From the NCBI GenBank assembly GCA_007117185.1, contig SKHA01000010.1, positions 1 through 19,939 on the forward strand: 19,939 bases of DNA, in the 5' to 3' direction. Position numbers and translations under genes: made by a program. Below are positions 6,681-14,441 of the stretch, piece by piece; within the stretch, counting starts at the first letter, position 1; every line of letters begins with the position of its first letter. The notes below the pieces were generated by a model that had not been told where the DNA came from, did not search any database, and was given only the letters and a program-made list of their open reading frames with translations. Source of the stretch: Spirochaeta sp. (GTDB lineage Bacteria > Spirochaetota > Spirochaetia > DSM-27196 > Alkalispirochaetaceae).

Positions 6681-8045
6681 ATGCAGTTCCAGAAGCCTGT
6701 CCTGGTACAGCGCCAGGAGCTCCGGATGACCCCGCAGCTTCTGCAAAGTATCAAAATTATGACTCTCCCCCTGCAGGAATTGCAGTTCCGGATCCAGGAA
6801 GAGCTGGATGCCAACCCCGCTCTGGAGCTGGTGGAGGAGCGGCCGTCGGTCTCCCTGGATGAGGGAGAAGAGCGGGGCGAGGAGTACGAATACTTTGAGA
6901 ACTCCTCTGACCCGGGATATCCCAGTACCGGCCGCAGCGACGAAAATGGCGATGGTAACCGGGGGTTTCTGGAAGGGGCTCTTTCCCGTCCGGAGTCACT
7001 GCACGAGCACCTTTTATGGCAGCTGAGGTTACAGCCCATCTCGCTGGCCGAGTTTGAGGTGGGCGAGCTGGTAATCAACAACCTTGATGACAACGGCTTT
7101 CACCGGGAGGACCCCATGACCCTGGTGGACAGCAGCCGCCACGAGATACTCTTGCATGTCCTGTCGATAATTCGCACCTTTGAACCGGTAGGGACCTGTG
7201 TCAACGATCTCAAGGAATCACTGGTAGTCCAGGCACGGTTGCGGGACGACTGCCCCGAAGCGACGATTCCGATAATCGAGAACCACTTTGATGAGCTGGA
7301 ACGGGGCAGACATCGGGAGATCGCCAGGGCGATGGGGATCACCGGAGAGCAGATCGAAGAGGTTCTGGTGTTTATCCGCACCCTGGAGCCCTTTCCCGGG
7401 CGGATGTTCTCCACGGATACCAGCCGCTACGTTGTTCCGGATCTCCTGCTGACCCGGCGGGAAGGTCAGTTTATCCTCATCCTGAACGACGAGGAGATTC
7501 CCGTTCTGGGGGTCAACTCGCTCTTTTCCCGAACCGCCGGGAGCCAGGACAAGGATGCCCGCAAGTTCGCTCTGAGTCGCGTGAAAGAGGCCCGCTGGTT
7601 CATCCACAGCGTCCACCAGCGAAACCAGACGCTGTTGCGGGTGGCCCGGGCCATTCTGGAGTTTCAGCGGGACTTCTTCATCAAGGGCAAGAAGTATCTT
7701 GTTCCGCTTACCCTGAAAGATATCGCCCAGGAGATCGAGGTGAGCGAGGCCACGGTATCGAGAATCAGCAACGGCAAGTACATCCAGACCGAATGGGGTA
7801 TTTTTGAGCTGAAGCATTTCTTCTCGAACAGCGTCGCCGGGTCCGGCTCCGGCGGCTCGCGGTACAGCAAGGAGGGTGTCAAAGAGATCGTAAAGGAAAT
7901 TCTCGAGGAACAGGAAGGGTCCGGGAAGCAACTCTCGGATCAGAAAATTGCGGATATTCTGGCGCAGCGGGGCATCTCCATTGCCCGTCGCACCGTCGCC
8001 AAATATCGCAACGAACTGAAGATCAGCTCGTCCTACGAGCGATGA
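6681..8045 (+). CDS. rpoN: RNA polymerase sigma-54 factor RpoN
   Basis: Sigma-54 directs polymerase to -24/-12 promoters and needs AAA+ activators such as NtrX to start transcription. The 454-residue protein has the Gln-rich region I (LRMTPQLLQSIKIMTLPLQE), an acidic region II (about 50-92), the core-binding domain, a helix-turn-helix with LKDIAQEIEVSEATVSRISN, and the diagnostic RpoN box ARRTVAKYR (435-443). The start is uncertain between the ATGs at 6672 and 6681. I prefer 6681 because the candidate promoter would exclude 6672; the difference is three residues. There is no good Shine-Dalgarno at 6681. The gene lies after lptB and before hpf, the arrangement common in diderm bacteria. Confidence 0.97.
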   Translation: MQFQKPVLVQRQELRMTPQLLQSIKIMTLPLQELQFRIQEELDANPALELVEERPSVSLDEGEERGEEYEYFENSSDPGYPSTGRSDENGDGNRGFLEGALSRPESLHEHLLWQLRLQPISLAEFEVGELVINNLDDNGFHREDPMTLVDSSRHEILLHVLSIIRTFEPVGTCVNDLKESLVVQARLRDDCPEATIPIIENHFDELERGRHREIARAMGITGEQIEEVLVFIRTLEPFPGRMFSTDTSRYVVPDLLLTRREGQFILILNDEEIPVLGVNSLFSRTAGSQDKDARKFALSRVKEARWFIHSVHQRNQTLLRVARAILEFQRDFFIKGKKYLVPLTLKDIAQEIEVSEATVSRISNGKYIQTEWGIFELKHFFSNSVAGSGSGGSRYSKEGVKEIVKEILEEQEGSGKQLSDQKIADILAQRGISIARRTVAKYRNELKISSSYER

Positions 8046-8067
8046 CAACGGACCACCGGAGGTATAC

Positions 8068-8367
8068 ATGAACGTGACGATTAAATCGGTACATTTTGAC
8101 GTAGATGACCTGACCAGGGAACATCTCGAGACACGCCTGCAGAAGATCGACTTCGCTGCCGACAAGATCGTGGATATGGATTTCACCCTGACCCGGGAGA
8201 AGGATCACCAGTTCGAGATTGAGGCCAAGATTCACTTTCGCTGGGGTATACACGCGGTGGTAAAAAACAAGTCCTTTGATCTGAACCAGGGTATTCACGA
8301 GCTGGTGGATAAGGTTGATCTGAAGGTTCGCAAAGAGGTGGAGAAAGTTCAGGAGCACAAGGGCTGA
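8068..8367 (+). CDS. hpf: Ribosome hibernation promoting factor, short form (HPF/RaiA family)
   Basis: HPF binds the 30S decoding region in slow growth and inactivates ribosomes. The 99-residue protein starts MNVTIKSVHFDV and follows the small beta-alpha-beta-beta-beta-alpha fold of the family. Typical positions are LEKID-like LQKIDFAADKI, an acidic/basic EAKIHFR strand, a C-terminal helix with DLNQGIHELVDKVDLKVRK and a Lys/Glu-rich end. It lacks the C-terminal dimerisation domain of long HPF. GGAGG lies 5 bases before the ATG. The gene is 22 bases after rpoN, and its TGA is directly followed by the hprK ATG. Confidence 0.93.
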   Translation: MNVTIKSVHFDVDDLTREHLETRLQKIDFAADKIVDMDFTLTREKDHQFEIEAKIHFRWGIHAVVKNKSFDLNQGIHELVDKVDLKVRKEVEKVQEHKG

Positions 8368-9348
8368 ATGGACACCTTCACCGTCCTGGATCTTATCGAT
8401 CTGGATCTCAGAGAGCACAACGATCTGGGCCTCACCTGTATCGGTGGTCGATCCGGGCTTCTGAAGCGCATTGCTACCCCTGACCTCAACCGCCCGGGAC
8501 TCGCCTTGAACGGTTTCTTCGATATGTTCGGGTCCCAGCGGGTACAGATCTTTGGTCGGGGAGAGCAGGCGTTCCTGGAGAAACTCCACAACGAGGGTAC
8601 CGTCGAGACGATCCGGGAGATGTTCAAGCGGGAGATACCCTGCTGTATCTTTACGCACAATCTGCAGCCTACCGAGTCATTTGCACGGATATCCGAGGAG
8701 GCGGGGTGCCCCCTGTTGCAGACCGCTCTGGAGACCAGCGAGTTCGTGATGCGCCTGATCCGCGCCCTGGGAAACGTCTTTGCGGCGCGCCACACTATGC
8801 ACGCAACCCTGGTGGAGGTGTTCGGTATCGGCGTCCTGCTGCTGGGGGACAGTGGCGTGGGTAAGAGCGAAGCGGCGCTGGAACTGATTGAGCGGGGTCA
8901 CAGGCTGGTTGCCGACGACGCTGTTGAGATCCGCCGGGTCGCCGGAAACATCCTTCAGGGGCAGGGGTCAAACCCCGCGCTGGGCCACCACATGGAAATC
9001 CGCGGCTTGGGGATCATCAACATCACCCACCTCTTCGGGGTGGGCTCAATTCGTGACAACAAACAGGTCCAGCTGATCTGTCAGCTTGAGGCATGGGATG
9101 CGGAGAAGCACTACGACCGCATTGGTGCGGAAGAGCAGTACTTCGATATCCTCGGTGTGGCCACCCCCTACCTGGAGATTCCCGTCAAGCCGGGGCGCAA
9201 CATTCCCATCATCATCGAGACGGCGGCGATGAACGAACGTCTGAAGAAGATGGGATACTATTCGGCCCGGGAGTTCAACCAGAAAGTGATGCGCTGGCTT
9301 GACAGCGAGAACGCCCGCCGGGCATATCTGCAGAAGAAGGGTATCTGA
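8368..9348 (+). CDS. hprK: HPr kinase/phosphorylase
   Basis: HprK phosphorylates HPr on Ser46 with ATP or pyrophosphate and also reverses the reaction, linking carbon status to regulation. The 326-residue protein has the N-terminal MurF-like domain, then the kinase domain with HATLVEV (His145), Walker A GDSGVGKS (160-167), VADDAVEI (Asp183/Asp184) and the family signature MEIRGLGIINI (209-219). The end carries ETAAMNERLKKMGYYSA. The ATG follows the hpf TGA with no gap; AAGGG lies 5 bases upstream. HPr follows two bases after the stop. All key catalytic positions I can recognise are kept, so the enzyme should be active. Confidence 0.97.
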   Translation: MDTFTVLDLIDLDLREHNDLGLTCIGGRSGLLKRIATPDLNRPGLALNGFFDMFGSQRVQIFGRGEQAFLEKLHNEGTVETIREMFKREIPCCIFTHNLQPTESFARISEEAGCPLLQTALETSEFVMRLIRALGNVFAARHTMHATLVEVFGIGVLLLGDSGVGKSEAALELIERGHRLVADDAVEIRRVAGNILQGQGSNPALGHHMEIRGLGIINITHLFGVGSIRDNKQVQLICQLEAWDAEKHYDRIGAEEQYFDILGVATPYLEIPVKPGRNIPIIIETAAMNERLKKMGYYSAREFNQKVMRWLDSENARRAYLQKKGI

Positions 9349-9350
9349 GA

Positions 9351-9617
9351 ATGGTGGAAAAACAGGTGGTGGTGCGCAACCGCGCGGGGATTCACGCCCG
9401 CCCGGCGGCGCTGATCGTGCAGACAGCGGCAAAGTTCTCCTCCCAGGTGGAGTTCTGCACGGAACACGAGACGATCAACGCCAAGTCGATCATGGGAATC
9501 ATTACCCTTGGCGCAGGATATAATACGGCGATAGACATTCGCGTGGATGGACCGGACGAGGCGGATGCGCTGAACGCGCTGGTCCACTTATTTGAGAGCC
9601 GCTTTGAAGAGGACTGA
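9351..9617 (+). CDS. ptsH: Phosphocarrier protein HPr
   Basis: HPr carries phosphate between enzyme I and EIIA proteins and is also the regulatory substrate of HprK. The 88-residue protein has the active-site motif GIHARPAA with His15, and KSIMGI with regulatory Ser46, so both phosphorylation sites are present. A kinase target next to its kinase is strong support. An AAGG-type site lies about 10 bases before the ATG. No enzyme I, PtsN or RapZ gene is adjacent, so whether it serves a sugar transport PTS or only regulation (an NPr-like role beside rpoN) cannot be decided here. Confidence 0.95.
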   Translation: MVEKQVVVRNRAGIHARPAALIVQTAAKFSSQVEFCTEHETINAKSIMGIITLGAGYNTAIDIRVDGPDEADALNALVHLFESRFEED

Positions 9618-9632
9618 CCTCGCCGGAAACAG

Positions 9633-11414
9633 ATGAAATCGATTCGCAGCGCCTCCGCATCATTCACCACCGTGGTCAGCCTCGGGGTGCTGTACGTGCT
9701 GGTGGTGATCTTTGCAGTGGTCATCTCCAAAGAACTGATCCTCAGTCCGGAAGAGATGCAAGGCGGCCTCTTCCCCCTCTTCGTCGGGTTGGGAATCCTC
9801 TTCCCGCTGGTTCTCATGGGTTTTATTCTGGTCAACGTGTTGCGCCTTGTCCGGGAGTTTCGGCGGGGACTTCCGGGAAGCGCCTTCAAGGGGCGCCTGT
9901 CCCTCTTCTTCACGGTGGTGGTTCTGCTGGCAGCGGTACCCCAGGGGGTGGTTTCGGTCACCTTTCTCTCCTCTGCCCTGGAGCTGGTTTTCAGCACCGG
10001 TGCCGCCGACGCGATTGCCCGTGGACTGGACATCACCCTCTCCTATTATGACCGTGAGGTCTCGGACCTGGAGCGGGTGGCCCGGGACGGCACCCTTGAG
10101 CGCATTCTGCAGGGTAATCCCACCCCCCAGGGGGTGGACGCGGCGCTGAGGGAGCGATTGTATCGGCCGGAGGCGGTGCAGGTCTTTCTGCGGGATGGAA
10201 GTGAGCGTCTTTTCAGCGGGGACCCCCGATTCCGGCAGGAAGAACCCCTCCTGGCGGACCTTCTCAGCGGGACCCGGGTGACCCGCCTTACGGTGGCACA
10301 GATGCCGGTTCTGCGGCTGACGGCCCCGGTGGCCACGGTGCCCCCGACGATCGCCATGGTGACTACCCGTCTTCCCGAGGGGTTTGAGGATACCGCCCGG
10401 GCTCTCACTGAAGCGCGCAGTACTGTGGCGTGGTTTGAGCAGCTGCGTCCCACCTTCATCCTCACCGTCGGACTCGTCTACGGAGTCTTCATGGCCCCCA
10501 TCCTGCTTCTGGCGGTGCTGATCAGTTTCTTTCTCTCCGAGCGGATCATGCAGCCCATCGAGTCTCTGGAGGAGGCAACCAATCGCGTCGCCCAGGGAGA
10601 CTACTCGGTGCGTATTCTGGCGCGCCCCAACGACGATCTGGGGCTGCTGGTGATATCGTTCAACAACATGGTGAACGAGCTGGATCGTGCCCGGCGACGG
10701 ATGATGCAGGCGGAAAAAGTTCAGGCCTGGCAGGAGATCGCCCAGCGGCTGGCCCACGAGGTGAAGAACCCTCTCACCCCGATCCGCCTTGCCGCAGAGC
10801 GGCTGCGCCGGCGGTATCACAGCGAAGCGGAGGATTTCCCGGCAGTCCTGGACCGCACGGTGGAGACGATTGTCCGGGAGGTGGAGGAGCTGACCACCCT
10901 CCTGGATGAGTTTCGTGCCTTCGCCAGGATGCCCCAGCCGATGAAAGAAGAGGTGGAGCTGCGTCGGGAGATCGCCGCGGCGGCGGCGGTGTTTGCAGAA
11001 GACCCCCGGGTCACCGTTGATCTGGGCGGCATCGACCCGAACTTTCATGCCCAGGTGGATCGTAACGGTTTTCGCCGGATCCTGCTGAATCTGATCACCA
11101 ACGCTGCAGAGGCCACTACCGACGCGGTATGCGTACGCCTGTACGCCGATGTGATCCGGAAGAACACCGAACGGTACTGCCGCCTCCGCCTGGAGGACGA
11201 CGGGCCGGGGATACCGCCGGAGCTGGGACAGAAGATCTTTGATCCCTACGTGACAACCAAAGTGTCCGGCACCGGGCTGGGGCTGGCCACCGTGGAGCGG
11301 ATCGTCTTTGATCACGGGGGTACCATCGTCTACGAGTCCGCACCGGGATCGGGAACGACCTTCATCATTGACTTGCCCCTGAGGAGCGCAGATGGCGACA
11401 GTACTGATAGTTGA
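9633..11414 (+). CDS. ntrY: NtrY-like membrane sensor histidine kinase
   Basis: This kinase probably phosphorylates the NtrX-type regulator encoded next. The 593-residue protein has three N-terminal transmembrane helices (about 11-32, 45-71, 89-112), an extracytoplasmic region (about 113-275), a fourth helix (about 276-300) and a HAMP-like segment (about 301-352). It then has the HisKA box IAQRLAHEVKNPLTPIRLAA with His375, N-box NLITNAAEA (486-494), G1 EDDGPGI (521-527) and G2 SGTGLGLAT (545-553). HEVKNPLTPI and the membrane layout are typical of NtrY. Canonical NtrY has a PAS domain between HAMP and HisKA; here the gap is only about ten residues, so it is absent. The last 23 bases overlap ntrX. 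Confidence 0.9.
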   Translation: MKSIRSASASFTTVVSLGVLYVLVVIFAVVISKELILSPEEMQGGLFPLFVGLGILFPLVLMGFILVNVLRLVREFRRGLPGSAFKGRLSLFFTVVVLLAAVPQGVVSVTFLSSALELVFSTGAADAIARGLDITLSYYDREVSDLERVARDGTLERILQGNPTPQGVDAALRERLYRPEAVQVFLRDGSERLFSGDPRFRQEEPLLADLLSGTRVTRLTVAQMPVLRLTAPVATVPPTIAMVTTRLPEGFEDTARALTEARSTVAWFEQLRPTFILTVGLVYGVFMAPILLLAVLISFFLSERIMQPIESLEEATNRVAQGDYSVRILARPNDDLGLLVISFNNMVNELDRARRRMMQAEKVQAWQEIAQRLAHEVKNPLTPIRLAAERLRRRYHSEAEDFPAVLDRTVETIVREVEELTTLLDEFRAFARMPQPMKEEVELRREIAAAAAVFAEDPRVTVDLGGIDPNFHAQVDRNGFRRILLNLITNAAEATTDAVCVRLYADVIRKNTERYCRLRLEDDGPGIPPELGQKIFDPYVTTKVSGTGLGLATVERIVFDHGGTIVYESAPGSGTTFIIDLPLRSADGDSTDS

Positions 11415-12762
11415 CGACGAGCGGGGTATTCGCGAGACCCTCGGCGATATTCTGGAGGACGAAGGGTACCAGGTGCTCAGCGCCGCAGACGGGCTGCTGG
11501 CGATGGGAATCCTTGAGCGCGAGCCGGTGGACTGCATCCTCCTTGATGTGTGGCTGCCGGGAAAAGGGGGGCTAGAGGTGCTGCAGGAGGTACGCAGTGG
11601 CTATCCCCGGGTTCCGGTAATCCTCATCAGCGGACACGGCACCATCGATATCGCCGTTAAAGCGGTCAAGGACGGTGCGTTTGATTTTCTGGAGAAGCCC
11701 CTCAGCCTGGACCGGGTCACCTCTCTGGTTCGACACGCTCTTGAACTTGAGACGCTGCGACGGGAGAACGAGACCCTGCGAGCCCAGGTCAGGGAGTATC
11801 CCTCGTCCCGTCTGACCGGCACCAGCAGCGTCATCACCGGGATCCGCAAACTGGTGAAGCAGATAGCCGACAGCGACGCCCGGGTCCTGATAACCGGGGA
11901 CAACGGGACGGGTAAGGAGCTGGTCGCCCGGGAGATTCATCAGCACAGCAACCGTCGAAACGGGCCCTTCGTGGCGGTGAACTGTGCCGCCATCCCCGAG
12001 ACGCTCATCGAGACGGAACTGTTCGGCCACGTCCGTGGAGCCTTCACCGGTGCCGACAGCGGCCGGGTGGGCAGGTTTGAACAGGCCCATCAGGGGACCC
12101 TCTTTCTCGACGAGGTTGCTGATATGTCTCTGGGCGCGCAGGCCAAGGTTCTCCGGGTGGTTCAGGAGATGAAGATTCAGCGCGTTGGCGGGGAAGAGGA
12201 GATCAGCGTGAACGTCCGGATTCTGGCGGCTACCAATAAGAACGTAGCCGAAGAGATCCGCAGTGGGAGGTTCAGGGAAGACCTCTACTTCCGGCTGAAC
12301 GTGGTCCCCCTGCGCATGCCGGCGCTGCAGGAGAGGCAGGAGGACATTCCCCTGCTGCTGCAGGAGATGCTTCAGCAGCCGAACAGCACCGGCACTCCCC
12401 GGGAGATCCGGATCGATCCGGAGGCTCTTGAAAAGGTTGTCCAGTATCCCTGGCCGGGGAACGTTCGAGAGTTGAAGAATTTTGCGGAACGGGTTAGCAT
12501 TATGGTCGCAGGTGACACCGTCACCGCCGAGGACGTTGACCGGCTGCTCATGAGGCGATCCGGCGCGGTCCGTCGGGATCTGCTGGGAGACCTGGTGCAC
12601 CTGGATCTGAACAGTGCCCGGGACCAGTTTGAGCGCCTGTATCTGTTGGAGAAGCTTCGGGAGAATGACTTCAACGTCTCCCGAACGGCCCGAAGCGTAG
12701 GATTGTATCCGAGCAGTCTCCACGCCAAGATCCGCAAGCTCGGAATAGAGGTAGGCCGATGA
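11392..12762 (+). CDS. ntrX: NtrX/NtrC-family sigma-54-dependent response regulator
   Basis: This is an AAA+ activator that remodels sigma-54 polymerase when its receiver is phosphorylated. The 456-residue protein has a receiver domain (Asp8, Asp9, phospho-acceptor Asp52 in ILLDVWLP, Ser80, Lys102), then the central domain with Walker A GDNGTGKE (169-176), the sigma-54 contact loop GAFTGA (216-221), Walker B TLFLDE (236-241) and PWPGNVRELKN. A Fis-type helix-turn-helix lies at the end (NVSRTARSVGLYPSSLHAKI). The intact GAFTGA means it should work with the RpoN encoded in the same gene run. GAGGAG precedes the ATG, which lies inside the end of ntrY. The stop overlaps the lexA start as ATGA. 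Confidence 0.94.
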   Translation: MATVLIVDDERGIRETLGDILEDEGYQVLSAADGLLAMGILEREPVDCILLDVWLPGKGGLEVLQEVRSGYPRVPVILISGHGTIDIAVKAVKDGAFDFLEKPLSLDRVTSLVRHALELETLRRENETLRAQVREYPSSRLTGTSSVITGIRKLVKQIADSDARVLITGDNGTGKELVAREIHQHSNRRNGPFVAVNCAAIPETLIETELFGHVRGAFTGADSGRVGRFEQAHQGTLFLDEVADMSLGAQAKVLRVVQEMKIQRVGGEEEISVNVRILAATNKNVAEEIRSGRFREDLYFRLNVVPLRMPALQERQEDIPLLLQEMLQQPNSTGTPREIRIDPEALEKVVQYPWPGNVRELKNFAERVSIMVAGDTVTAEDVDRLLMRRSGAVRRDLLGDLVHLDLNSARDQFERLYLLEKLRENDFNVSRTARSVGLYPSSLHAKIRKLGIEVGR

Positions 12763-13367
12763 GACCAGTGACACCGAGACAGCAGGAAGTACTGGATTTT
12801 ATCCGGCACTTCATCAGCGCCAACAAGTATCCACCGACGATCCGGGAGATCTCCGACGCGTTTGACGTCTCGGTCAAAGCAGCTCACGATCACGTCCGCG
12901 CCCTGGAAAAGAAGCAGATGATTCGCTACGACGCAAATCGTTCCCGTACAATCGAAGTGCTCCACGAAGGGGTCTCGGAGACTCACGAGTCGGTCCGGGA
13001 GATCCCCCTGGTCGGTTCGGTGGCGGCGGGACTGCCGGTCCTGGCTGAAGAGAACTACGAAGGTACCGTTTCCATTCCCTCTTCGATGCTGCGGGGGGGC
13101 TCCTATTTTGCGCTGCGAGTCCGCGGAGACAGCATGTCCGGTGCGGGAATCCTCGACGGCGACCTGGCGGTGATCGCCCAGCAGTCCGTTGCGGAGAACG
13201 GTGAGATTGTGGTGGCCATGGTTGACGAAGCGGTGACGATCAAGCGGTTCTACCGTGAGCGCAGCCGGGTCCAGCTCAAGGCGGAGAACCCCGCTTACGG
13301 GCCGATTTACACCCGGGATGTCCGTATCCTCGGGCGCCTGGCCCACGTGATCCGCAGGTACGAGTAG
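12759..13367 (+). CDS. lexA: LexA-type SOS repressor
   Basis: LexA represses DNA-repair genes and self-cleaves when stimulated by RecA filaments. The 202-residue protein has an N-terminal winged helix (PPTIREISDAFDVSVKAAHD, about 25-44, then a wing RYDANRSRTIEVL) and the S24 protease domain. The cleavage site is Ala90-Gly91 in VGSVAAGLPV, the nucleophile is Ser125 in VRGDSMSGAG, and the general base is Lys162 in EAVTIKRF. The turn before the recognition helix is one residue shorter than in the Escherichia coli and Bacillus proteins, and the helix residues differ, so known operators may not apply. The ATG overlaps the ntrX stop (ATGA) with GAGG upstream. No separate promoter is evident. Confidence 0.95.
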   Translation: MRPVTPRQQEVLDFIRHFISANKYPPTIREISDAFDVSVKAAHDHVRALEKKQMIRYDANRSRTIEVLHEGVSETHESVREIPLVGSVAAGLPVLAEENYEGTVSIPSSMLRGGSYFALRVRGDSMSGAGILDGDLAVIAQQSVAENGEIVVAMVDEAVTIKRFYRERSRVQLKAENPAYGPIYTRDVRILGRLAHVIRRYE

Positions 13368-13370
13368 CCG

Positions 13371-14441
13371 GTGGCCCCTCGAACCCCACCACCGGCGGTG
13401 CTCTTCCTGGGGCCCGAAGAGGGGGAGAAGCAGGCTGCGGTCCAGGAGCTGCGTCAGATCATGCGCACCATCCACGGCGAAGGGCTGGAAGAGTACAGCT
13501 TTTACGCCTTTGAGACCTCCCCGGCGGAGGTAGTGGGTATTCTGCAGAACGGCTCCCTCTTCGGCAGCGGGGCGTGCGTTCGCTATCGCTCGGTAGAGGT
13601 GCTCAAACGCAAGGAAGAGTTCGCCCTGCTGCTCAAGTACGTCGAACAGCCGGTCCCTACGGCGCTGCTGATCATGGAGAGCTCCGAGGTTTCCGTGGCG
13701 GCAGATCTGAAGAAGGTCGCCGGCAGCGCCAACACCCGCGTCTTCTGGGAGATGTTCGAGAACCAGAAGCAGGGCTGGCTGATGGGCTATTTTCGCCGTC
13801 AGGATGTCCGCATCGACCCGGACGCGGTGGAACTGCTCCTTGAACTGGTAGACAACAACACCATGGACCTGCGCATGGAAGCGGACCGGCTCATCGGCTG
13901 CGTGGGGCGCCGCATCACCGCGGACGATGTTGACCAGTACGTGTACCATGCCCGGGAAGAGAGCATCTTCACCCTCTACGACGCCGTTGTAGCGGGAGAT
14001 CTGGAACACGCCCTGGATATTCTGGCAAAGCTGGTTGTTCTCAGTGACTCGGTGCAGATCCTGCTGGGGCTGTCGTGGCAGATAGATCGCCTGCACCTGC
14101 TGCAGACGCTGCGTGACGCCGGCACCGCCGAAAGCGGTCTTTTTGCGGAGATGAAGCGCATCACCGGCCAGGAGGTGCGCAGCAAGCGGCAGCAGCGCAG
14201 CCTCCTTGATGCAGCCAAACGCTACAGCCTGGAAGACTGCAGCGCCATCAGAATCCTCACCGGCGACACCGACGCGCTGCTGCGGACCGTCCCCGCGGCG
14301 CTGCACCCGGGAATCCTGCAGCAATACCTCTACAGCGTGATCCTCCGGCGCGGCCGCTGGCGCCCCGCGCGAAACCGGCAGCTGCAACGCCTGCTCCGTT
14401 ACCCCGGGGATCTGCAGCACAGCTGCGACTACGCTCCGTAA
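13371..14441 (+). CDS. holA: DNA polymerase III delta subunit
   Basis: HolA is the clamp-loader wrench that opens the beta sliding clamp. The 356-residue protein follows the family layout. It has an AAA+-like N-terminal domain starting PAVLFLGPEEGEKQAAVQEL, the stretch TALLIMESSEVSVAADLKK, the central WLMGYFRRQDVRIDPDAVEL with DLRMEADRL, and the helical C-terminal domain including QILLGLSWQIDRLHLLQTL. As usual for delta, there is no functional Walker A. The start is GTG at 13371, three bases after the lexA stop, with a weak AGG upstream. The 3' end overlaps the convergent uvrC by 13 bases. The family is divergent in sequence, but domain order and length are consistent. Confidence 0.88.
   Translation: MAPRTPPPAVLFLGPEEGEKQAAVQELRQIMRTIHGEGLEEYSFYAFETSPAEVVGILQNGSLFGSGACVRYRSVEVLKRKEEFALLLKYVEQPVPTALLIMESSEVSVAADLKKVAGSANTRVFWEMFENQKQGWLMGYFRRQDVRIDPDAVELLLELVDNNTMDLRMEADRLIGCVGRRITADDVDQYVYHAREESIFTLYDAVVAGDLEHALDILAKLVVLSDSVQILLGLSWQIDRLHLLQTLRDAGTAESGLFAEMKRITGQEVRSKRQQRSLLDAAKRYSLEDCSAIRILTGDTDALLRTVPAALHPGILQQYLYSVILRRGRWRPARNRQLQRLLRYPGDLQHSCDYAP

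Noticed and set aside
10290..10312. Sigma-54 promoter-like TGGCAC
   Set aside because: The correctly spaced TTGC half is missing and it lies inside ntrY; no convincing -24/-12 site was found in the window.
9660..11537. 625-codon minus-strand open frame opposite ntrY
   Set aside because: It is low-complexity Gly/His/Gln-rich translation, antisense to a histidine kinase with all catalytic boxes.
12372..14420. 682-codon minus-strand open frame across ntrX, lexA and holA
   Set aside because: It spans three intact plus-strand genes and has no recognisable domain; its length comes from codon bias.
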